8,717 nucleotides of DNA from Clostridia bacterium (GTDB lineage Bacteria > Bacillota > Clostridia > Oscillospirales > Acutalibacteraceae). The notes under the pieces are model-generated. The model saw only the letters and a list, made by a program, of their open reading frames with translations, had not been told where the DNA came from and did not search any database. The DNA lies in contig CAAGGN010000201.1 in the NCBI GenBank assembly GCA_900769375.1, positions 1 through 8,717 of the forward strand, in the 5' to 3' direction. Position 1 is the first letter of the stretch, and every line of letters starts with the position of its first letter. Below, one piece after another: positions 1-5,897 of this stretch. The translations under genes and the position numbers were made by a program.

Positions 1-73
1 ACGGATTCGAACCATCGAAGCTGAAAGCAACAGATTTACAGTCTGCCCCCTTTGACCGCTCGGGAACTCTCCC
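1..73 (-). tRNA. tRNA-Tyr (anticodon GTA), 3' end cut by window edge
   Basis: Read on the minus strand the gene begins GGGAGAG at 73. The anticodon stem GCAGA/TCTGT encloses the loop CTGTAAA, giving anticodon GTA (bases 37-39). A longer variable arm with a short GCT/AGC stem follows, as expected for bacterial tRNA-Tyr, which is a class II tRNA. The T loop TTCGAAT is present. The last T-stem base, the 3' acceptor strand and the CCA region lie beyond the left edge. It is 17 bases downstream of tRNA-Thr and shares its promoter. Confidence 0.95.
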
Positions 74-90
74 ATATTAAGTTTAGTTAG

Positions 91-166
91 TGGAGCTGGT
101 GGACGGACTCGAACCCCCGACCTGCTGATTACAAATCAGCTGCTCTACCAACTGAGCTACACCAGC
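91..166 (-). tRNA. tRNA-Thr (anticodon TGT)
   Basis: This is a complete cloverleaf on the minus strand. The acceptor stem GCTGGTG (166-160) pairs with CACCAGC (101-95). The D arm contains AGCTCAGTTGGTAGAGC. The anticodon stem GCTGA/TCAGC holds the loop TTTGTAA, so the anticodon is TGT (bases 131-133). The T arm has the loop GTTCGAGTC. The discriminator is T at 94 and CCA is encoded at 93-91. It is the promoter-proximal gene of a Thr-Tyr pair, and more tRNA genes may follow beyond the left edge. Confidence 0.97.
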
Positions 167-186
167 AAATTTTTCAGTGCCAAATG

Positions 187-215
187 AGTATAACATATTT
201 AAGGAGTAAAGTCAA
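187..215 (-). promoter_or_regulatory. Promoter of the tRNA-Thr/tRNA-Tyr unit
   Basis: On the minus strand TTGACT (215-210) and TATACT (192-187) are separated by exactly 17 bases. Each matches the sigma-A consensus at five of six positions. The likely start point is near 180, giving a short leader of about 14 bases before the tRNA-Thr 5' end at 166. This is the strongest promoter match in the window, as expected for a stable RNA operon. Confidence 0.85.
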
Positions 216-308
216 GCGGAAAATTTAAGTTTTTTAATATTTATAAGAGAATTGATGCTTTGTGTTTTATTGTCGGTTTTCCGCTTTGGTTTAGTCTAAT
301 ATCTCCCC

Positions 309-337
309 TTGTAATTTCCCTAATAATTTGGTATAAT
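309..337 (+). promoter_or_regulatory. Extended -10 promoter of the GtrA-family gene
   Basis: TTGTAA (309-314) lies 17 bases before a perfect TATAAT (332-337). A TG at 329-330, one base before the -10 box, makes it an extended -10 element. The predicted start point is about 344, leaving a leader of roughly 24 bases that contains the ribosome binding site AAAGGAGGG at 354-362. It points away from the tRNA promoter, so the two units are divergent. Confidence 0.8.
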
Positions 338-367
338 AAATATGTATCGAATTAAAGGAGGGATGGC

Positions 368-772
368 GTGAAGAAATTTCTCTTGATGTTAAAAGGAACT
401 TTTTTAAGCATCGGTTTTCTTGAATATTGTGCGCTCGGTTTGGTAAATACCTTTAACGTAGCCGTTTTTTCATCCCTCGCGCGCTTTATTATGCCGAAAA
501 ACGTGGCGGCTATCGCGGGTTATATATGCGCTAATATCGTTGCTTTTATTCTTGACTGTTTAATAATATTCAAAAAGAAGCCCACCATCCGAAGATATGC
601 AAGATTTGCCGTTTCGTATATTCCGAGCTTTATATTTTATATTACGAGCTCGGTGTTCACCCTTAATTTATTGGAGCTTCCTCAGTTCTGGGGAACGGTG
701 CTTGCGGCAATGATAGGCGGACCTATAACTTTTATTATTGTGAAGTTATATACTTTTAAACAAGATGTATAA
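368..772 (+). CDS. GtrA-family small membrane protein
   Basis: This is a 134-residue integral membrane protein of the GtrA type. Four hydrophobic segments are visible at about residues 18-41, 45-68, 79-102 and 107-127, with a basic loop (KKKPTIRRYAR, 69-79) between the second and third. The LGLVNTFNV stretch in the first segment and the FILDCLIIFKKK end of the second fit the family. Relatives are implicated in moving lipid-linked sugars across the membrane for cell-surface glycan decoration, but many are orphans of unknown role, and no glycosyltransferase partner is visible here. The GTG start is chosen because AAAGGAGGG (354-362) lies 5 bases upstream. An ATG at 363 is in another frame and closes after two codons (ATG GCG TGA), overlapping the GTG. 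The gene is monocistronic, with its own promoter and a strong terminator just downstream. Family assignment is fairly sure; substrate is unknown. Confidence 0.8.
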   Translation: MKKFLLMLKGTFLSIGFLEYCALGLVNTFNVAVFSSLARFIMPKNVAAIAGYICANIVAFILDCLIIFKKKPTIRRYARFAVSYIPSFIFYITSSVFTLNLLELPQFWGTVLAAMIGGPITFIIVKLYTFKQDV

Positions 773-780
773 ATATGAAC

Positions 781-811
781 AAAACGCCCCGATAATTATC
801 GGGGCGTTTTT
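781..811. terminator. Bidirectional intrinsic terminator between convergent genes
   Basis: Bases 781-810 form a perfect inverted repeat: 13 paired bases per arm around an AATT loop, with the core CGCCCCGAT/ATCGGGGCG. A T run ends the right arm (807-811) and, read on the minus strand, another T run ends the left arm. It can therefore stop both the GtrA-family gene (stop at 772) and the GH2 gene arriving from the right (stop at 858). Confidence 0.92.
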
Positions 812-857
812 GATTTACAGTGAACGGATTGCCGCCGTTCATTTTATGTTTTATCAA

Positions 858-3236
858 TTAAAATCCTTCGATTTCTAAAAGATTTGCCTTTTTAAACCAC
901 TCGATTACCTGCTTGTAATCATAGTGGGGCTCGCCGGTTAAATAGTGGTTTCTGAAGGTTTCGCCATTTACGGTGAACTCGATAACCAAAAGTCCCTGCT
1001 TCTCTATCATGGGGATTTGAGCAAGCTTATACGCCGAAAGGGCAGGGGCCTGACCTTCGCCCGAAAGAATAACGTCGCCGGTTTCAACGTCGGTAACCTT
1101 ATATGTAACGACAGTGTCTTCCTGACTTTCGTTGGCTGCAATAAGCTCAAGTTTTCCCGCGACTTTAGAGGGGTCGCGGAACATAAGCATAATGGGCTTT
1201 TGAATGCGGCAAATGGTGAAATAAGCTAACTTCTTAACGTAGTTATAATCAACCACCGCATCGGAAAACTGAGGCCAACCGTCAAGAAGGTTCCACCAGA
1301 TAATACCCGTTCTTTCCCACATATTAGAGCGGAACATTTCGAGCATATATTTAACGCCTTCAGACTGCAAGAACTGGGAAGCGAGGGCGAAATCCTCGAG
1401 GGTATCGGGAACGGATTCGCCGAATACCTTCTCAATCTGGAAGCCCATAAGTGGTATACGGTAGGAGAAATCTGCGCCTACGCGGTCTTCCATACAAGCG
1501 GCGTGAATCTGCCATGCCTTGTTATAGTCCATTCTATGAATGGAAGGAGCGGAGGCACATTCCTTAACAAAGTCCTTAAAGGTCCATAGATTTTCGGGAG
1601 CAATGAATTTCTTGATGCCCTCGGGGGAGTTGCAGCCGTGATAGCCGGTTTCGCTGGCGAAACGGGCAACGCTTTTTTTATAGTAATCCTGTTTATAATA
1701 GTGTCTGGGACCCCAAAGATGATTTTCGGGTATACGGCTTGCCATACCGTCCTCAAAGGCCTTAGTAGAGCAATAGGGTGAGGAGGGGAGATATTCGCGG
1801 CGGGGGTCAAGTTGCTCGATAATTCTTGGGAGTACCTCGCGGGTTACATAGTTGGTCTTTGGGTCGTAGCAATGAGAAATCGCTGCGTCAACCTCATTGT
1901 CGCCTGCCCAAAGAATAATGGATGGGTGCTGACGAAGGCGTTTAATAACCTTGGTAGCTTCCTCTCTCATTCTATTATGGAAATCCTCGTCTTGAGGATA
2001 CCAAGAGCAGCCCATTCCGAAATCCTGCCAAACGGCAATACCGTTTCTATCACAGTAATCATAAAATTCATTATTTTCGTAAACGTTTCCGCCCCAGCAA
2101 CGAACGATATTGCTGCCAGATTCGCCGAGAAGCTCCAGCGCTTTGGGAAGACGCTCTTTATCGCGGGAATGGAAGGCATCAAGGGGCACCCAGTTGGTAC
2201 CCATAGCAAAGAAGGGCTTTTCGTTAATCATAAACTTAAAGTCGCCGTTGCCGTCCTTATCAATATAATCGGTTTTGATAAGACGGACTTTGCGAACACC
2301 GTAATCAAAGGTCTTGGTATCCCTGACCTCGCCCATATATTTAAGCTCAACGGTAACGTGATAAAGATTGGGTTCGCCCATACCTTTAGGCCACCAAAGC
2401 TTAACGTTAGGAATATAGAAGGGGATAAGATCGTGATTATGCCAAAGCTTGCGCTCAAATTCAACCACACTGTCACCGCAAACACCCTTGAGGTGAACGG
2501 TATAATCATGGCATAAATCCTCGCTCATACGGGTGCGGATAAACATATATTGGTTGGCGGGGTCGGCATTAGGAGTCTGATTGCGGTTATAAATATATAA
2601 CTCCTCAATCATATCCTCTTTATCGGTTACAAGGTGAACCGATTTCCAGATACCTCCCGAAATAATACGGGGCATAATATCCCAGCCGTACATATGGGCT
2701 GCTTTTCTTACTGCAACAGCGCCCGTAGTAATTGTCTGGCAGGAGAAAATACCTGCCTCGTAGGTTTGCTCGCGAGCGGCAATCATAGTCGGAAGAATAT
2801 GAACGGTAAGCTCGTTTTCACCCTTTTTAATGCTCCAAGCGGAGAACTCGTGCTCAATAAGCATATTGTCGCTGGAGCCGATATATTCGCCGTTTAAGAA
2901 GTAGTCGGCATAGGTATCAACGCCCTCGAAGATAAAATAGGGATTATCGGCAGGGTCACCATCGAAATTGAATGTGGTAGAGTACCATAAGTGGCGGTTT
3001 TCAAGGCGTTGCGCCTCTAAAGTGTTAACATCATAGAAAAGATCGGGAATAAGACCCTCTCTCATCATATCAAGTTCAAAATTTCCGGGAACGGTACCCG
3101 TAATGGCTTTTATACCCTTTTTGTTAAGGTCATCGGCGCAGACAACTTCGGTTGCAAAGTCCTTGCAATCCTTATTTTCTGCTATGTAGAGTTGCCAATT
3201 TCCGTCAAGGGTAAGTTTGGATTTATACTTTTCCAT
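858..3236 (-). CDS. Glycoside hydrolase family 2, beta-mannosidase-like (divergent member)
   Basis: This is a 792-residue cytoplasmic retaining exo-glycosidase of family GH2, closest in pattern to beta-mannosidases (release of terminal non-reducing beta-mannose). Likely layout: jelly-roll sugar-binding domain about 1-200, immunoglobulin-like sandwich 201-315 (ending near LWWPKGMGEP, 280-289), catalytic TIM barrel 316-680, and a short C-terminal sandwich 690-770. The acid/base is probably E448 in WAGDNE and the nucleophile E529 in FASETGYHG. Barrel landmarks are NIVRCWGGNVYENNEFYDYCD (from 376) and AVWQDF (401-406). No signal peptide is seen. Oddities: the usual mannosidase GWDWGP motif reads GWDIMP (184-189), and the barrel-end motif is DGWPQFSDAVVDY rather than the DCWPVASWSSIDY of its neighbours. 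ATG at 3236 is preferred over an upstream in-frame TTG at 3263 because the ribosome binding site lies between them. It has its own promoter. Substrate could be another beta-mannoside or a related sugar; GH2 membership is secure, the specificity is not. Confidence 0.85.
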   Translation of the reverse strand: MEKYKSKLTLDGNWQLYIAENKDCKDFATEVVCADDLNKKGIKAITGTVPGNFELDMMREGLIPDLFYDVNTLEAQRLENRHLWYSTTFNFDGDPADNPYFIFEGVDTYADYFLNGEYIGSSDNMLIEHEFSAWSIKKGENELTVHILPTMIAAREQTYEAGIFSCQTITTGAVAVRKAAHMYGWDIMPRIISGGIWKSVHLVTDKEDMIEELYIYNRNQTPNADPANQYMFIRTRMSEDLCHDYTVHLKGVCGDSVVEFERKLWHNHDLIPFYIPNVKLWWPKGMGEPNLYHVTVELKYMGEVRDTKTFDYGVRKVRLIKTDYIDKDGNGDFKFMINEKPFFAMGTNWVPLDAFHSRDKERLPKALELLGESGSNIVRCWGGNVYENNEFYDYCDRNGIAVWQDFGMGCSWYPQDEDFHNRMREEATKVIKRLRQHPSIILWAGDNEVDAAISHCYDPKTNYVTREVLPRIIEQLDPRREYLPSSPYCSTKAFEDGMASRIPENHLWGPRHYYKQDYYKKSVARFASETGYHGCNSPEGIKKFIAPENLWTFKDFVKECASAPSIHRMDYNKAWQIHAACMEDRVGADFSYRIPLMGFQIEKVFGESVPDTLEDFALASQFLQSEGVKYMLEMFRSNMWERTGIIWWNLLDGWPQFSDAVVDYNYVKKLAYFTICRIQKPIMLMFRDPSKVAGKLELIAANESQEDTVVTYKVTDVETGDVILSGEGQAPALSAYKLAQIPMIEKQGLLVIEFTVNGETFRNHYLTGEPHYDYKQVIEWFKKANLLEIEGF

Positions 3237-3243
3237 ATAAACA

Positions 3244-3251
3244 CACCTTTC
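3244..3251 (-). promoter_or_regulatory. Ribosome binding site that fixes the start of the divergent GH2 gene
   Basis: GAAAGGTG on the minus strand (3251-3244) sits 7 bases before ATG at 3236. The longer in-frame alternative would begin with TTG at 3263, placing this site inside the coding region. The ATG is therefore the supported start, and the nine extra residues of the longer version are leader sequence. Confidence 0.75.
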
Positions 3252-3279
3252 AAATTCCGACAATAACTATCTGGTACTT

Positions 3280-3308
3280 ATTATAACTGTATATGAAAAA
3301 TTTAGCAA
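3280..3308 (-). promoter_or_regulatory. Promoter of the divergent GH2 gene
   Basis: On the minus strand TTGCTA (3308-3303) is followed after 17 bases by a perfect TATAAT (3285-3280). The start point would fall near 3273, giving a leader of about 36 bases. A 5+5 inverted repeat (AGCAA, 7-base gap, TTGCT, 3304-3320) overlaps the -35 box and could be an operator. The terminator of the upstream genes lies just before it, so this gene is transcribed independently. Confidence 0.7.
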
Positions 3309-3360
3309 CGGGTAATTGCTTTAAATATTACAGTTTTTTTGGTTTTAACGAAAATTTCCG

Positions 3361-3392
3361 TAAAAAATACGGGGCAGAATATTCTGCCCCGT
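3361..3392 (-). terminator. Intrinsic terminator of the tandem GH2 pair
   Basis: Bases 3369-3392 are a perfect 24-base inverted repeat, with arms ACGGGGCAGAAT and its complement. Read on the minus strand it is followed by ATTTTTTA (3368-3361). It begins 9 bases after the stop codon of the 826-residue enzyme and separates the tandem pair from the divergent GH2 gene. Confidence 0.93.
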
Positions 3393-3401
3393 GAGATTTA
3401 A

Positions 3402-5882
3402 TTAGTTTTGGCTAACGCTGTTGATAGAGGTAATCTGAATCTGATTTTCGATTTCCTCTGCGGTGAAATCGCCCTCCACTTCAATTCTGACGGGCTTCTT
3501 ATCCGTTATAGAGAAGAAGTTATCAGAAAGCACGGTATCAAGCTCCTTGAAGGAGATTTCAAGGTTATGAATAAAGCTGTCGGATGAAAGATAGATAACG
3601 GTTTTGCCGTCTTCACTCTTAACCTCCGTTTTAACCTCAGCGTTCTTATATTCAAAATGCTTAGGTCTGCAGATTAAAACTACCTGCTTGGAAACAAAAT
3701 TACCATTTTCATCGTAAAGCTCGGCAACGAAGAAGCGGGAATATTTGTCCTCACCGTTTACGTAGTCGGCGATATTAACGGTAGCAATATAATTTGCGGT
3801 CAAAGATTTTGAGTTAACTGCGATTTCGCCATCTGCTACGGTATTAAGGTCGTTATCGCGAACGGCCCACTTAACACTTCCCTTGAAATCCTTCATAGTT
3901 TCGTTGGAAATATTTACGCGCATAGTTGTTCTTGGAACGTCGAAGCTGTTGAATACATTGGTGGTAACCTCGGTAATCTTGGGCATTTGGTTGCCCTTAG
4001 CATCTTCAACCGACATAAGAACGGGAGCAAAGAAGCGTTTTGCGTAGTAGTGAAGCGCTTTCCAACGACCGAAGTAGTCAATAGATGACCAAGAGGCCAC
4101 GGGCCAACAATCGTTAATCTGCCAATATAAAGTACCCATACATCTGCCGCGGTTTCTTCTGAGGTGCTCAACGCCGTATTTCATAGCATCGGCCTGATTT
4201 ACCTGAGAAACGAAAACAAGCTCGGGAAGACCTGCTACATAGCGATAGTTTCTTGCCATATAGTCAAGAATCTTACTGTTGGCCGCGCCGTTTTTCTGGT
4301 GGGATTCCATAACTCTGGTAAAGATATTTCTATCTTCAGGTAGAGTGAAGGATTCGATGGTTTTCATCGCGGGGAAGGACTGAAAACCGAACTCGGAAAG
4401 GAAACGGAAATAGTAATTTCTATAGTCGGTAAAATCCTTAAGTCCGTGCCAAACCTGCCAATAGTGACTGTCGCCCCAGTTGGTATCGTTAGGGTCCTTA
4501 TCATTCCAGCTTGATGTGGGGGAAGAAGGAATATAATAGGTATCGGGAGCAAGCTCCTCGCAGATATCGGGCATAAGCTGATGGAAGATTTCCATATAAG
4601 CCATACGAAAATCGTTCCAAACGCCGCCGTCTTTTCTATAAACAATCGATTGCTCGATTTCGTTATTGCCTGCAAAAAGGGTTAAGGAAGCGTGGTTGCG
4701 GATGCGCTTTACAACGTCACGGATTTCGGCTTCAAGATTTTCTCTGATTTTTTTGTTTATACGAACGCAACCGCAGGCATACATAAAGTCCTGCCAAACG
4801 AGAAGTCCTTTTTGGTCGCAAAGGTCATAGAAATAATCGCTTGGATAGTAGCCGCCGCCCCAAATTCTGAGCATATTGTAGTTTGCTTTCACGCTATCAT
4901 CGGTAAGGCGGTCAAGCACCTCTTTGGTAATGCGGGGGAACAGATTATCCTCGGGGATATAGTTTGCGCCCATACAGAATATAGAAACACCATTAACCAC
5001 TACGGTGAAATCTTTGCCGTAGTTATCTTTAAGGGAATGAACGGTAAGGGTGCGAAGACCGATTTTTTGAGTGTTGCAGTCAAGAACTTCGCCGTTTTTA
5101 ATGAGTTTGGTTTCTACGGTGTAAAGCACTTGCGCGCCGTAGCCGTTGGGCCACCAAAGCTCAGGGTCTTCGATAACTACTGTTCCAACGCCGTCATCAT
5201 ACTCTGCGGTATAAACCTTATCGCCCAAGGTAACGGTGGTTTCGAAAGAATCGGTTTCACCGGTAATTTCAGGGGTAATAGTTAAAACTACGCTACCGTC
5301 GGCTCTGTGTCTTTGACGGATTTCTACCTCTTCGATTTTACTATCAAAGGCCAAAAACTCGCACTTGCCATAGATACCCATATCGGGGAGTTGTGGGCCC
5401 CAGTCCCAACCTGACATACAGTAGGTTTTGCGAAGCTGATTTGTACCGTGAATAGAATCTCCAAGGCCAAATATTTCGTGCTGAAGCTGAAGGCGCTCCA
5501 TCTCTAAAATGGGAGAATTTATGTATATAAGAAGGGTGTTTTCTCCTTCCTTTACCTTGCCCTTAACGTCGAACACAAATCTTCTGTGCATATTCTCGGT
5601 GCGGGCAATTTTCTTGCCGTTTAAGAAAATATCGCAGACGGTATCGATGTTTGCAAGGCGAAGGGTCTGATATTCTTTAGAAAGGTCTTCTGTGGTTGCA
5701 GTGAACTTGGTTTCAAAAGAACAGTCAGCGCGGCATAAATCTCTGGCGGCGTATTCGTTATCGCGCCAGAAGGGGTCTTCCATTTTACCGTTTTCTAAAA
5801 GAACCGAGTAAAATGAGCAAGGAGAAACTACGTCGTTTATGGCGATATCTCCCGTTTTAAAATTCCATTTAGTAAAAATCAT
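3402..5882 (-). CDS. GH2 beta-mannosidase, tandem copy B (with linker insertion)
   Basis: This is an 826-residue cytoplasmic beta-mannosidase of family GH2 that should remove beta-mannose from the non-reducing end of imported oligosaccharides. Likely layout: sugar-binding jelly roll 1-180 carrying the hallmark GWDWGPQLPDMGIYG (158-172), immunoglobulin-like domain 181-280 (LWWPNGYG, 242-249), TIM barrel 281-620 (RIWGGGYYPSDYFYDLCD, LVWQDFMYAC), and two C-terminal sandwich domains. The acid/base is E408 in FAGNNE and the nucleophile E497 in LSEFGFQS; the barrel ends with WQINDCWPVASWSSIDY (587-603). There is no signal peptide. The ATG follows GAGGG (5892-5888) by 5 bases. It starts 15 bases after the stop of copy A, with which it is surely co-transcribed. 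It differs from copy A by a net 22 extra residues (628-653) after the barrel and by clustered substitutions. Family and catalytic residues are very sure; exact substrate is inferred. Confidence 0.93.
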   Translation of the reverse strand: MIFTKWNFKTGDIAINDVVSPCSFYSVLLENGKMEDPFWRDNEYAARDLCRADCSFETKFTATTEDLSKEYQTLRLANIDTVCDIFLNGKKIARTENMHRRFVFDVKGKVKEGENTLLIYINSPILEMERLQLQHEIFGLGDSIHGTNQLRKTYCMSGWDWGPQLPDMGIYGKCEFLAFDSKIEEVEIRQRHRADGSVVLTITPEITGETDSFETTVTLGDKVYTAEYDDGVGTVVIEDPELWWPNGYGAQVLYTVETKLIKNGEVLDCNTQKIGLRTLTVHSLKDNYGKDFTVVVNGVSIFCMGANYIPEDNLFPRITKEVLDRLTDDSVKANYNMLRIWGGGYYPSDYFYDLCDQKGLLVWQDFMYACGCVRINKKIRENLEAEIRDVVKRIRNHASLTLFAGNNEIEQSIVYRKDGGVWNDFRMAYMEIFHQLMPDICEELAPDTYYIPSSPTSSWNDKDPNDTNWGDSHYWQVWHGLKDFTDYRNYYFRFLSEFGFQSFPAMKTIESFTLPEDRNIFTRVMESHQKNGAANSKILDYMARNYRYVAGLPELVFVSQVNQADAMKYGVEHLRRNRGRCMGTLYWQINDCWPVASWSSIDYFGRWKALHYYAKRFFAPVLMSVEDAKGNQMPKITEVTTNVFNSFDVPRTTMRVNISNETMKDFKGSVKWAVRDNDLNTVADGEIAVNSKSLTANYIATVNIADYVNGEDKYSRFFVAELYDENGNFVSKQVVLICRPKHFEYKNAEVKTEVKSEDGKTVIYLSSDSFIHNLEISFKELDTVLSDNFFSITDKKPVRIEVEGDFTAEEIENQIQITSINSVSQN

Positions 5883-5897
5883 AAAATCCCTCGCTTA

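Noticed and set aside
1..166. tRNA genes as an attachment site for an integrated element
   Set aside because: No integrase, no repeated tRNA 3' fragment elsewhere in the window, and the neighbouring genes look like ordinary chromosome.
216..308. AT-rich stretch between the divergent tRNA and GtrA-family promoters, examined for a riboswitch or small RNA
   Set aside because: No stable hairpin, terminator or conserved motif is visible; it reads as plain spacer.
821..841. Second hairpin, TGAACGG/CCGTTCA, downstream of the main terminator
   Set aside because: The stem is 7 bases with only a broken T-rich tail on the plus strand and none on the minus strand. It may be a weak back-up terminator but cannot be supported as a feature.
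1812..2516. Open frame of 234 codons on the plus strand opposite the divergent GH2 gene
   Set aside because: It lies wholly within a gene whose protein has clear GH2 motifs, has no ribosome binding site or family signature, and similar frames occur opposite the other GH2 genes. It is a shadow of codon use.
3237..3263. Longer start (TTG at 3263) for the divergent GH2 gene
   Set aside because: The ribosome binding site GAAAGGTG lies inside this stretch and is correctly spaced for ATG at 3236. The nine extra residues are not needed by the domain.
4692..5285. Open frame of 197 codons on the plus strand opposite copy B, with similar frames opposite copy A (6729-7304, 7455-7940)
   Set aside because: The resemblance between these frames simply mirrors the homology of the two mannosidase genes on the other strand. 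No start signals or recognisable domains are present.
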